DNA of 17,118 nucleotides from Salinibacterium sp. Its GTDB lineage: Bacteria > Actinomycetota > Actinomycetes > Actinomycetales > Microbacteriaceae. A program made the translations under genes and the position numbers. The stretch covers positions 1-17,118 of the forward strand of contig SCSV01000099.1 in assembly GCA_004297555.1 (NCBI GenBank), read 5' to 3'. This document shows positions 6,820 to 14,643 of this stretch, piece after piece (the first letter of the stretch is position 1; the number at the start of each line of letters is the position of its first letter). Below the pieces are notes generated by a model, which did not search any database, was not told the DNA's origin, and saw only the letters and a list, made by a program, of their open reading frames with translations.

Positions 6820-9378
6820 ATGTCTGCCCAAAAATCCCCTCCCAGCAGCGTGCTCACGGCCATCGCCGGACTCTTCAGCTTCAGCGTTATCGCCGGCTTA
6901 CTCGTAACTGCGTTGGTCGCTCCTGCGATCGCCGTTACTGGAGTTGCAGCGTCGAGCAGCATCGGACTCTTCGACAGTCTTCCCGAATACATCGAAGTTG
7001 GACATCAGGCAGAACGCAACACCTTGTATGCCCACTCCACCGCGCCCGGAAACGTGAATGGCTACGTCCCGATCGCCACGATTTATGACCAGAACCGGCA
7101 AGAAGTTTCGTACGACGACATCTCGATTTACGCTCGCGAGGCCGCGATCGATGGCGAAGACCGCCGATTCTTCGAGCATGGTGGCATCGACGTGCCTTCC
7201 CTTGTTCGCGCTGGACTTTCTCGAGGGCAGGGCGGCGGCGCATCGACACTGTCGATGCAACTAGTGAAGAACATCTTCGTGCAGCAAGCGCTTGAGCAGC
7301 CCACAGAGGAGGCACGCAAACGTGCCTACAACGAAGCCGTTGCCGCGACGCTTGATCGCAAGCTCAAGGAGATGAAGCTCGCGATCGGGCTCGAGAAGAA
7401 ATACACCAAGAAGGAAATCCTTACCGCGTATCTCAACATCGCCTTTTTCGCCGACAACACGTATGGCATCGAACGAGCGGCGCAGCGGTACTACAGCGTG
7501 AGTGCCAAGGACCTGACCCTGCCCCAAGCGGCGAGTCTCATCGCGATCGTTCAGTTTCCTAATTCGCGGGGACTCGACGACCCCAACAACTTCGGGCGAA
7601 ACAAGGCACGACGCGATGTGATCCTCGCGAGCATGCTCGATGTCGGTGACATCACCCAGAAGCAGTACGACGATGCCGTCGCAACTCCGGTTGATGAGTC
7701 CACGCTCAAGCCGTCGGAATCAACGAGCGGCTGCATCGGTGCCAATAAGTACGCCACCTGGTTCTGCGACTTCGTAGTCAAGAACGTCAAGAATTTCGAG
7801 TTTCTCGGCGAGAACGAAAAAGAGCGAGTAGCGAACTGGAAGCAGGGCGGCTACAAGGTTTACACCACGCTAGACATGGACATTCAGGTCACCGCTCAAC
7901 AACTCGTCTGGAAATACGTCAACAACAAAGAAACCGCCCTCCATCTTGGATCGGCGGCAGTCTCGGTAGAACCTGGCACTGGCCGAGTTCTCACGATGGC
8001 GGTTGACAAGGTCTTCAACGACTCAGGCACAGGAGGCGGTCGCGGCACGGGCGCCGTGAACTACGCGACCAGCTACCAGTACGGCGGCTCGAGCGGCATG
8101 CAGTCCGGTTCAACGTACAAGTTGTTCACTTTGATCGATTGGTTGAACCACAACAAAGGCCTCAACGCTCGAGTGAGCGGCGATGCCCGCGTCGTCGACC
8201 AGTCCAAGTTCCGCGATAGTTGCGCAGACGGAGGTGGTTGGGGCGGACCCTTCAACGTGCACAACGACTCATCCGGGGAAAAGGGGGCATGGTCGGTTAT
8301 GAACGCGACCGCGGCCTCGGTCAACGGGGCATTCGTGTCGATGGCTCTGCAGCTCGATCTCTGCGACATCCGCCATGTTGCGGAATCGCTCGGCGTGGAG
8401 CGCGCTGACGGCACGCACCTGCAGACCAACCCGTCATCAGTGCTTGGTACGAATGACGTAACGCCGTTGAGCATGGCCGGTGCGTACGCCGCTATCGGCG
8501 CAGGGGGCAAGTTTTGCCCGCCAATCGTCATCGACAATGCCGTCAGCCCCGATGGCAAAGACCTGGACGGACAGGTGAGTGACTGCCAGCAGGCGATCGA
8601 TCCCGACGTTGCCAACACGGCGGCCTATGCACTTGCCGGCGTACTGAACAACGGCACCGGTGCGAGGTCGAATCCGCACGACGGTACCCCTGTTGTCGGC
8701 AAGACCGGAACGACCGACGCCGCGATCCAGACCTGGATTATCACGACTACCCGCAAGGTAGCCACGGCGATCTGGGTCGGCAACACGGTCGGTCGAGTGT
8801 CGCTGCGCCAGTATCGATACAACGGCATCCAAGGCGCCTTACTCCGGCACGAGATGATGCGCAATCTGCTGCTCGTAATCGACCGCAAGTACCACGGTGG
8901 AGCCTTCCCACCACCCGCGGACGCACTCTTGAGCGGGTCGGGTCTTGCTGTTCCCGATGTACGAGGTCTGACTCCTGAGGCGGCAAAGGCCCTTCTCATT
9001 GGACTGGGCTTCGACTACAAGGACGGCGGCAGCATCGATTCGCCGGTCGAAGTAGGCAGGGTGGCATCCACGAACCCATCGGCCGGAAGTCAATCCGGTA
9101 CTGGCGCAATTATTACCGTGTACACCAGTCGCGGGAATCAAGTGCCCTTCCCCAATGTCGTCGGCAACGGCACCGACTTCACCTCGGGGCAAGCGCACGC
9201 CGCATTGAACTCGGCCGGATTCTCTGACATCACCGATGTGTGTGCTGTCATTTCTGATCCGACCCTGCCATCGGACCCTCGAGATGGCAAAGTCTCCGCG
9301 TCAAACCCGCCCCCGGGCAAGAACGTGAAACTCACGGTGGCGATCACGCTGACCATCACCCAGTTGACGTGCCCATAG
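6820..9378 (+). CDS. Bifunctional class A penicillin-binding protein with two PASTA domains (PonA2-like)
   Basis: Membrane-anchored peptidoglycan synthase of 852 residues. A membrane anchor lies at about 14-45. The GT51 glycosyltransferase shows GEDRRFFEHGGID (catalytic Glu113), GGASTLSMQLVKN and KEILTAYLNIAFFADNTYGIERAA in sequence. The transpeptidase has SxxK as Ser431-Thr-Tyr-Lys434, SxN as Ser500-Val-Asn502, and KTG at Lys628-Gly630. Two C-terminal PASTA repeats follow (about 710-775 and 778-848): VPDVRGLTPEAAKALL and PFPNVVGNGTDFTSGQAHAAL. Several extracytoplasmic cysteines suggest disulfides. The ATG at 6820 is chosen because the membrane anchor follows and a TATCCT box sits 7 nt upstream (leaderless). 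Its base composition is visibly lower in G+C than that of its neighbours (about 48-58% in sampled lines). The neighbouring metallophosphoesterase is the same partner as in mycobacterial ponA2 loci. Confidence 0.95.
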   Translation: MSAQKSPPSSVLTAIAGLFSFSVIAGLLVTALVAPAIAVTGVAASSSIGLFDSLPEYIEVGHQAERNTLYAHSTAPGNVNGYVPIATIYDQNRQEVSYDDISIYAREAAIDGEDRRFFEHGGIDVPSLVRAGLSRGQGGGASTLSMQLVKNIFVQQALEQPTEEARKRAYNEAVAATLDRKLKEMKLAIGLEKKYTKKEILTAYLNIAFFADNTYGIERAAQRYYSVSAKDLTLPQAASLIAIVQFPNSRGLDDPNNFGRNKARRDVILASMLDVGDITQKQYDDAVATPVDESTLKPSESTSGCIGANKYATWFCDFVVKNVKNFEFLGENEKERVANWKQGGYKVYTTLDMDIQVTAQQLVWKYVNNKETALHLGSAAVSVEPGTGRVLTMAVDKVFNDSGTGGGRGTGAVNYATSYQYGGSSGMQSGSTYKLFTLIDWLNHNKGLNARVSGDARVVDQSKFRDSCADGGGWGGPFNVHNDSSGEKGAWSVMNATAASVNGAFVSMALQLDLCDIRHVAESLGVERADGTHLQTNPSSVLGTNDVTPLSMAGAYAAIGAGGKFCPPIVIDNAVSPDGKDLDGQVSDCQQAIDPDVANTAAYALAGVLNNGTGARSNPHDGTPVVGKTGTTDAAIQTWIITTTRKVATAIWVGNTVGRVSLRQYRYNGIQGALLRHEMMRNLLLVIDRKYHGGAFPPPADALLSGSGLAVPDVRGLTPEAAKALLIGLGFDYKDGGSIDSPVEVGRVASTNPSAGSQSGTGAIITVYTSRGNQVPFPNVVGNGTDFTSGQAHAALNSAGFSDITDVCAVISDPTLPSDPRDGKVSASNPPPGKNVKLTVAITLTITQLTCP

Positions 9379-10319
9379 CCAATCGCAGTGCGGCCGCTGC
9401 TCTCGGAGCGGTGGCCGCACTGGTCCTCGGGGCGCTGGCCTGGGGAGTTCTCGTCGAGCGCAATCGATTCACCGTCCGTCGCGAGACATTGCCTGTTCTG
9501 GAACCGGGCGCAGCACCGCTTACGGTGCTACATCTGGCTGATCTGCACCTCGCCCCCTGGCAGCATCGAAAGCAGCAATGGGTAAGATCGCTCGCCGATT
9601 TGAATCCCGACGTGGTCGTGAACACCGGCGACAACCTGGGCCACGGAGACGCTCTTGAGGCGCTTGAATACGCGCTCGAACCGCTTCGGGGCATCCCGGG
9701 CGTTTTCGTGCACGGATCCAATGACTACTTCGGCCCCGAACCGAAAAACCCCTTCGCGTACCTTCTGAAGCCATCAGGGCATTCAGAACGTGCCGCCACG
9801 CTCAATACGGCAGCCCTTGAGTCATTCTTCGAAGATGACTTGGGGTGGCACTCCCTCAACAACCGGGCGGCCGCGCTTCTCATCAATCGAACCCGGGTGG
9901 AGTTCTTCGGCGTCAATGACGCCCACCGCGGCTGGGATCGCCTTGAAGCGCTTCCCGGTGCGATCGAGGCAATGCACGAGAATTCTGAAGACGGTGAGGA
10001 GACCCTGGCTGTTGGCGTCACCCATGCTCCCTACCGGCGCGTGCTCGACTCGTTCGTGACACATGGCGCTGAGGTGATTTTCGCCGGGCACACCCACGGC
10101 GGCCAAGTGCGCATCCCGGGTCTGCCGGCCCTCGTCACGAACTGCGACATCCCCAATGCGCAGGCCAGTGGGTTGAGCGTGTGGGAACACGCGCAGCGCG
10201 GCGCCTTCCTGAACGTCAGCGCCGGGATCGGCACGTCGATCTATGCGCCCGTGCGTTTTGCGTGCCCGCCCGAGGCTGTACTCGTGACGTTGACCTCAGG
10301 AGATTTCAGCTATTCTTGA
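9369..10319 (+). CDS. Membrane-anchored calcineurin-like metallophosphoesterase
   Basis: Phosphoesterase of 316 residues with an N-terminal membrane segment (about 8-29), so the catalytic domain is probably extracytoplasmic or membrane-associated. Metal-binding motifs appear in the usual order: Asp58-x-His60 in HLADLHL, Gly87-Asp88-Asn89 in NTGDN, HGSND (115-119, GSND in place of the common GNHD), a histidine in VTHAP (219), and GHTHGGQ (240-246). This is the YkuE-like class; the substrate is unknown. The GTG at 9369-9371 overlaps the last 10 bp of the PBP gene, so the two are likely translated together and may act in the same envelope process. No SD is visible before the GTG. A probable tRNA promoter lies in the last 30 bp of the coding sequence. 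Confidence 0.88.
   Translation: MPIANRSAAAALGAVAALVLGALAWGVLVERNRFTVRRETLPVLEPGAAPLTVLHLADLHLAPWQHRKQQWVRSLADLNPDVVVNTGDNLGHGDALEALEYALEPLRGIPGVFVHGSNDYFGPEPKNPFAYLLKPSGHSERAATLNTAALESFFEDDLGWHSLNNRAAALLINRTRVEFFGVNDAHRGWDRLEALPGAIEAMHENSEDGEETLAVGVTHAPYRRVLDSFVTHGAEVIFAGHTHGGQVRIPGLPALVTNCDIPNAQASGLSVWEHAQRGAFLNVSAGIGTSIYAPVRFACPPEAVLVTLTSGDFSYS
10290..10316 (+). promoter_or_regulatory. Candidate tRNA-Pro promoter inside the 3' end of the phosphoesterase gene
   Basis: TTGACC (10290-10295) and TATTCT (10311-10316) are separated by 15 bp, slightly short of the usual 16-18. The predicted start is near 10323, about 28 nt before the tRNA 5' end. The -10 box overlaps the final codons of the upstream gene. 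Confidence 0.45.
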
Positions 10320-10350
10320 CGAGGCTCGCGCCGCTGAAGGTGCGCGCCAT

Positions 10351-10424
<74 letters not shown>

Positions 10425-10427
10425 CAT

Positions 10428-10457
10428 AAGGCAGGATCGCTGAGGCGGTCCTGCCTT
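10428..10457. terminator. Hairpin 1 after tRNA-Pro, probable terminator
   Basis: A 13-bp stem, AAGGCAGGATCGC (10428-10440) with GCGGTCCTGCCTT (10445-10457), includes one T-G pair and closes on loop TGAG. It starts 3 nt after the tRNA. There is no U-tract after it on the plus strand (CGTCAAC follows), so termination may rely on stem strength alone, or it may help 3' processing. Confidence 0.6.
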
Positions 10458-10466
10458 CGTCAACAA

Positions 10467-10496
10467 AGGGCGGGATCGCTGACGCGGTCCTGCCTT
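10467..10496. terminator. Hairpin 2, near-duplicate of hairpin 1; terminator for tdk on the minus strand
   Basis: A 13-bp stem, 10467-10479 with 10484-10496, closes on loop TGAC and is offset 39 bp from hairpin 1. The sequence differs at a few positions but pairing is kept, with G-T replacing Watson-Crick pairs. Read on the minus strand it follows the tdk stop and is trailed by CTTTGTT, a modest U-tract, so it fits a tdk terminator better. Confidence 0.55.
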
Positions 10497-10512
10497 CGGG
10501 TTAAGGGCGCTC

Positions 10513-11181
10513 CTAGGTGAAGTCAGCGTCCGGTCCGTTGCGGTAGCTGAACTCGCCCGTGGGCCGCCAACCGCTACTCAACACTCCACCGCTCTCTTCG
10601 AGGTAGCAACTCGCGCAGAGCGCCTCGTAAGTGACCTCGCCGCCATCGTCGATGGCCACTTGGGCGCCGTCGAACACGTAGCGATCGCCGCTCTTGCGCG
10701 CGTTGAAGATCGCCTTGCGGCCGCAACGACAAATTGTCTTGAGCTCCTCGAGCGAGTGGGCGATCTCCAGAAGGCGGCGACTGCCAGGGAAGGCGGCCGT
10801 CTGAAAATCAGTGCGGATGCCGTAGGCCAGCACCGGCACATCCTCCAGGATCGCGATGCGCAAGAGGTCGTCCACTTGGCCTTCGGTCAAGAACTGGGCC
10901 TCATCGACGAGCAAGCATGCAACGCGCATCCCGGTTCGGGCCAAAGTCTTGGCGCTCTCATCCGCGAACTTCTCGTAGATGTCTTCGCCGGGTGCGATGG
11001 TGAAGTCGACCGGACGGCTGAAGCCGAGCCGGGAGACGATCGCTCCGCGGCCCTTGGTGTCGGTCTCCGGCTTTGCCAGGAGCACCTGCTGCCCGCGCTC
11101 TTCGTAGTTGAACGCGGCCTGGAGTAGCGCCGTGCTCTTGCCACTATTCATCGCGCCGTACCGGAAATACAGTTTGCTCAC
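10513..11181 (-). CDS. tdk: Thymidine kinase
   Basis: Cytosolic salvage enzyme that phosphorylates thymidine to dTMP with ATP. It has 222 residues and belongs to the prokaryotic/type II TK1-like family. P-loop GAMNSGKST is at 9-17, and the Walker B-like DEAQF is at 93-97 with Glu94 as the likely catalytic base. The lasso/zinc domain has cysteines at 151 and 153 (CRCG) and at 189 and 192 (CASC), a complete four-cysteine set. The thymidine-binding GDRYVFDGAQV segment is present. The GTG start at 11179-11181 shares its first base with the stop of the upstream response-regulator gene (TAGTG), implying termination-reinitiation coupling. Hairpins at 10467-10496 and 10428-10457 lie just downstream. 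The gene is a normal, intact tdk; the unusual feature is its regulatory partner. Confidence 0.95.
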   Translation of the reverse strand: MSKLYFRYGAMNSGKSTALLQAAFNYEERGQQVLLAKPETDTKGRGAIVSRLGFSRPVDFTIAPGEDIYEKFADESAKTLARTGMRVACLLVDEAQFLTEGQVDDLLRIAILEDVPVLAYGIRTDFQTAAFPGSRRLLEIAHSLEELKTICRCGRKAIFNARKSGDRYVFDGAQVAIDDGGEVTYEALCASCYLEESGGVLSSGWRPTGEFSYRNGPDADFT

Positions 11182-11876
11182 TAGCTCAGATAACCATCTT
11201 CTGCAGCTCGGCGGATGAGTTCGGCCTTCTTGCTCGCCGGCCTGTCGACTTTCGCGTACTTTTCGCGCACCCGGCGCAAATAGGTCTTCGCGGTCTCGTA
11301 CTGCACTTGCATGCGGTCGGCGACCTGCGAGGTGGTGAGTCCGGCGACATAGAGGCGGAATGCCTCAGTCTCGCCGGGGCTGAGCTTGGGCCTCGTGCGC
11401 ATCGTCGCACCGGAGGGCAGTGGCCGCCAATCGCGCTGCAGCCGAGGCGTCGATAGGTGCACGCCCATCAAGTCGCGTGCGGCATCCATGATCCCGCGCA
11501 TCGGCAGTGACTTGGCGAGGAACTTGGCTGCCCCGGCCGCGAGCGCCCGCTGCCGCAATTCGTCGGAGTCCATGCTCGACAGTACGATGACCTTCGCCCC
11601 CGCCGCCCGGCAGGTGCGCACCCGCGCCTCAATGGAAACCGGCTCCGGCAGTTGGAAGTCGAGGAGCACGAGGTCGGTGGGAAAATTGTCGCTGTGTACG
11701 AGCTCAAGCCAGGTGCTCGCGCAGAGCACCACTTCGAAGTCGGCGGCGTGCGAGCCGATCCAGCTGCTCATGCTGTCGAGCAACATCTCGTGATCGTCGA
11801 GAATGGCCAGTCTCACGCGCGAACCCGCTAGGGCTTCTGCCCCTAGTGTTGCGGGATACGCTTCAGCACTACTCAT
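11181..11876 (-). CDS. Orphan LuxR/NarL-type response regulator
   Basis: DNA-binding response regulator of 231 residues. The receiver domain (about 20-135) has the acidic pair Asp27-Asp28 in LAILDDHEM, phosphoacceptor Asp73 in LVLLDFQLP, the switch Ser100/Ser101 in VIVLSSMDS, and Lys122 in FLAKSLP, so it should be phosphorylatable. The output domain (about 165-229) is a LuxR helix-turn-helix: LSPGETEAFRLYVAGL, then TTSQVADRMQ and ETAKTYLRRVREKY. No histidine kinase gene is nearby. Start choice is uncertain: ATG 11876 gives a clean start before the receiver. An in-frame GTG 12 bp upstream and a longer frame to 11948 are also open. SD sequences are weak for all. The stop overlaps the tdk start by one base, so regulator and kinase are expressed from one mRNA. 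Target genes are unknown. Confidence 0.88.
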   Translation of the reverse strand: MSSAEAYPATLGAEALAGSRVRLAILDDHEMLLDSMSSWIGSHAADFEVVLCASTWLELVHSDNFPTDLVLLDFQLPEPVSIEARVRTCRAAGAKVIVLSSMDSDELRQRALAAGAAKFLAKSLPMRGIMDAARDLMGVHLSTPRLQRDWRPLPSGATMRTRPKLSPGETEAFRLYVAGLTTSQVADRMQVQYETAKTYLRRVREKYAKVDRPASKKAELIRRAAEDGYLS

Positions 11877-11987
11877 GGAGCTAGGCACCTTTGACCGACG
11901 AAAATCTCGAAAAAGACACAATCGGCTCGCGCAGAACCAGAGAGTCACTCGCCCCGATCGAGTCCGGCTCTAACTATGTCAGCCCCC

Positions 11988-12026
11988 GCAAGAATTCTGT
12001 ACCCCGCTCTCGGGGGCCTCTCTTGC
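11988..12026. terminator. Two-part hairpin downstream of mqo
   Basis: The outer stem GCAAGA (11988-11993) pairs with TCTTGC (12021-12026), and the inner stem CCCCG (12002-12006) pairs with CGGGG (12011-12015) around loop CTCT. It lies 19 bp after the mqo stop. No U-tract follows on the minus strand, so it may be a weak terminator or a partial one that lets some transcription reach the response regulator and tdk. Confidence 0.4.
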
Positions 12027-12044
12027 GCGCCCTGAGGCAGCCGC

Positions 12045-13520
12045 TCAGCGGTTGATTCGCAGGGTTTTCGCCGTCGACGTGAGCGTCTTTTCGATGAGGG
12101 TGGCGTTCTCCAGGAGCGCCTGCCCGTAAGTCGGGATCATGTTCACGAGGGCAGGTTTCCACGACTCAATCCGGTCGGGGAAGCACTTCTCGATGAGCCC
12201 GACCATGATCGCCACAGCGGTCGATGCACCGGGGGATGCGCCAAGCAGTCCGGCGATTGTGCCATCGGATGAGGAGACCACCTCAGTGCCGAACTGCAGC
12301 ACACCAATCTTGGTCGGATGCTTCTTGATGACCTGCACGCGCTGGCCAGCGGTGATTCGGTACCAGTCTTCGGGTTTGGCCCGCGGGAAGAACTTCTGCA
12401 GTTCGGCGAACTTCGTGCTCGGGCCCGCGAGCAGCTGGCCAATGAGGTAGCTGACGAGACCGAGATTTCCGAGACCAGCGGCGATCATCGGAATGATGTT
12501 GTGCCAGCGAATGGATGCGAACAGGTCGATGATCGACCCGGTCTTCAGGAACTTGGGGCTGAAGCCCGCGTAAGGCCCGAACATCAGGCTTCCGGTGCCG
12601 TCGACCACGCGAAGGTCGAGGTGCGGCACCGACATGGGCGGTGAACCGACCGCAGCCTTGCCGTAGACCTTCGCCGAATGCTTCGCGACGAGTTCCGGGT
12701 TGTCGGTGCGCAAAAACTCGCCGCTCACCGGGAATCCACCGTATCCGCGAATCTCTTTGATTCCCGATTTCTGCAGAAGGTTGAGGGCGTGCCCGCCGGC
12801 GCCGACGAAGACGAAGCGCGCACGGACATCCGGCAATGTGGAATATCCAACGTCGTGGCGAAGGCGCAGCCTCCAGAGGCCGTCCCGTTGCCGGGTGATG
12901 TTTGTGACGAGCACACCGGTGTTGATCGTCGCGCCGTGAGCGGCGAGGTTGGCGGTGAGCAGATGCGAGAGAGCGCCGAAGTTCACGTCCGTGCCCGAGG
13001 CGATGCGGGTTGCCGCGATCGGCTGGGCCTTGCTGCGGCCGGGGATCATGAGCGGGGCCCAGGTGCGAATGGTGCGGGCATCCTCGCTGTATTCCAGGCC
13101 CGCGAAGAGGGGGTGGTTCTTGAGCGCCTCGAAGCGCTTGCGCAGATAGTCGACGTTGGACTGGCCCCACACGAAGCTCATGTGCGGCACGGGGCTGATA
13201 AACGAGCTCGGATCGGGCACGGCACCGCTTGTGACCAGGTGCGCCCAGAACTGGCGCGAGAGTTGAAACTGCTCGTTGACCTTGACCGCGGCAGAAATGT
13301 CGATCGAGCCGTCAGCGCGCTGTGGCGTGTAGTTGAGTTCGCACAGGGCCGCGTGACCGGTGCCCGCGTTGTTCCACGGGTTCGAGCTCTCTTCGGCCAC
13401 ATCGCCGAGCCGCTCAAAGATCTGGATGTTCCAACTCGGTTCGAGTTCTTGAAGGATCGTGCCGAGCGTGGCACTCATGATGCCGCCGCCGATCAGGGCG
13501 ACGTCAATCGGTTCGTTCAC
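12045..13520 (-). CDS. mqo: Malate:quinone oxidoreductase
   Basis: Peripheral membrane FAD enzyme that oxidises malate to oxaloacetate and passes electrons to the quinone pool, an alternative or supplement to NAD-dependent malate dehydrogenase. It has 491 residues, typical length. The N-terminal dinucleotide fold is VALIGGGIMSATLG (7-20), and SSNPWNNAGTGHAALCELNYTP follows in pieces, a strong family signature. VGAGGHALNLLQKSGI and RGYGGFPVSGEFL are also Mqo blocks, and the C-terminal half carries GTEVVSSSDGTIAGLLGASPGAS-type sequence for FAD binding. The GTG start at 13518-13520 shares a base with the asd stop (TAGTG), so it is the third gene of a lysC-asd-mqo unit. No independent SD is strong. 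Confidence 0.96.
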   Translation of the reverse strand: MNEPIDVALIGGGIMSATLGTILQELEPSWNIQIFERLGDVAEESSNPWNNAGTGHAALCELNYTPQRADGSIDISAAVKVNEQFQLSRQFWAHLVTSGAVPDPSSFISPVPHMSFVWGQSNVDYLRKRFEALKNHPLFAGLEYSEDARTIRTWAPLMIPGRSKAQPIAATRIASGTDVNFGALSHLLTANLAAHGATINTGVLVTNITRQRDGLWRLRLRHDVGYSTLPDVRARFVFVGAGGHALNLLQKSGIKEIRGYGGFPVSGEFLRTDNPELVAKHSAKVYGKAAVGSPPMSVPHLDLRVVDGTGSLMFGPYAGFSPKFLKTGSIIDLFASIRWHNIIPMIAAGLGNLGLVSYLIGQLLAGPSTKFAELQKFFPRAKPEDWYRITAGQRVQVIKKHPTKIGVLQFGTEVVSSSDGTIAGLLGASPGASTAVAIMVGLIEKCFPDRIESWKPALVNMIPTYGQALLENATLIEKTLTSTAKTLRINR

Positions 13521-14578
13521 TACTTCGCCGCGACCGCGAGGTTGGCCGCAACAATCTCCGCGATCTGCACCGCATTGAGCGCGGCACCCTTGCGCAAGTT
13601 GTCGTTGCTGATGAACAGCGCGAGACCGCGACCGCCCGGCACACCCTCGTCTTGGCGGATGCGACCGACGAAGCTCGGGTCTTTGCCCGCAGCTTCAAGC
13701 GGGTTCGGGATGTCGCTGAGCACGACCCCAGGAGCCGTCGCGAGCAGTTCGCGCGCGCGTTCGACACTCAGCGGCTCGGCGAACTCGGCGTTGATCGAGA
13801 GCGAGTGGCCCGTGAAGACGGGAACTCGCACGCAGGTTCCGCTGACCAGAAGCTCGGGTAGTTCGAGAATCTTGCGGCTCTCGTTGCGGAGCTTCTTCTC
13901 CTCGTCGGTCTCACCCAGCCCGTCGTCGACAATGCTGCCGGCGAGCGGGATGACGTTGAACGCGATGTTCTTGGGGAACTTGTTGGCCGCGGGCAGGGTG
14001 ACCGCGGAACCGTCGTGCACGAGCTCAATGGCGTCTTGGGCGACAGCCGCCGAGGCCTGCTCGAGCAATTCCTCACCACCGGACAGACCGGCACCCGAAA
14101 CGGCTTGATAGGTGCTCACGATGAGCCGGGTGAGGTGAGCCTCGGCATCAAGCACCTTCAGCACGGGCATCGCGGCCATCGTGGTGCAGTTGGGGTTCGC
14201 GATGATGCCCTTGACGGCATCCTTGATTGCGTGCGGGTTCACCTCGCTGACGACGAGCGGAACCTCTGGGTCCATTCGCCAGCCGGAGGAGTTGTCGATG
14301 ACGAGCACGCCAGCGGCGGCAAAGCGCGGCGCCTGGGCCTTGGAGGTGGTGGCTCCCGCGGAGAAGATCGCAATGTCAAGGCCGGTCGGGTCGGCGGTTG
14401 CTGCGTCTTCGACGACGACCGGGGTGCCTTTGAAGTCGAGAGTGCTGCCCGCGCTGCGCGCAGACGCGAAGAAGCGGATCTCGGCGACCGGGAAGTCACG
14501 CTCCTCAAGCAGCCGACGAACAACCGCTCCGACCTGGCCGGTCGCTCCGACGATGCCGATCCGCACTCCGCTGCTCAT
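13520..14578 (-). CDS. asd: Aspartate-semialdehyde dehydrogenase
   Basis: NADPH-dependent enzyme converting aspartyl phosphate to aspartate semialdehyde, the branch-point intermediate for lysine/diaminopimelate, threonine and methionine. It has 352 residues. The nucleotide-binding motif is GIVGATGQVG (8-17), active-site Cys131 lies in ANPNCTTMAAMPVL, Gln158 in STYQAVSGAG, and the catalytic His258 in FTGHSLS. The residues expected for a working enzyme are all present. The ATG start has a weak purine stretch upstream (GGATGAGAA). It lies 65 bp downstream of lysC on the same strand, the standard actinobacterial order, and overlaps mqo by one base. A TACAAT box at 14618-14623 in the lysC-asd gap could be an internal promoter, but its -35 is poor. 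Confidence 0.96.
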   Translation of the reverse strand: MSSGVRIGIVGATGQVGAVVRRLLEERDFPVAEIRFFASARSAGSTLDFKGTPVVVEDAATADPTGLDIAIFSAGATTSKAQAPRFAAAGVLVIDNSSGWRMDPEVPLVVSEVNPHAIKDAVKGIIANPNCTTMAAMPVLKVLDAEAHLTRLIVSTYQAVSGAGLSGGEELLEQASAAVAQDAIELVHDGSAVTLPAANKFPKNIAFNVIPLAGSIVDDGLGETDEEKKLRNESRKILELPELLVSGTCVRVPVFTGHSLSINAEFAEPLSVERARELLATAPGVVLSDIPNPLEAAGKDPSFVGRIRQDEGVPGGRGLALFISNDNLRKGAALNAVQIAEIVAANLAVAAK

Positions 14579-14617
14579 TTCTCATCCAACCGTGACGCGT
14601 TCAAAAGGATTCCCTCA

Positions 14618-14623
14618 ATTGTA
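14618..14623 (-). promoter_or_regulatory. Possible internal -10 box before asd
   Basis: TACAAT on the minus strand, 40 bp before the asd start in the 65-bp lysC-asd gap. It matches TAnnnT well, but no -35 is recognisable at the right distance, so this is tentative. Confidence 0.3.
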
Positions 14624-14643
14624 TTCAGGCGATTGCCCGGGCA

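Noticed and set aside
12678..14108. A 476-codon open frame on the plus strand across mqo and asd
   Set aside because: It spans two well-supported genes in antisense, with arginine- and alanine-rich sequence and no motif; a compositional shadow.
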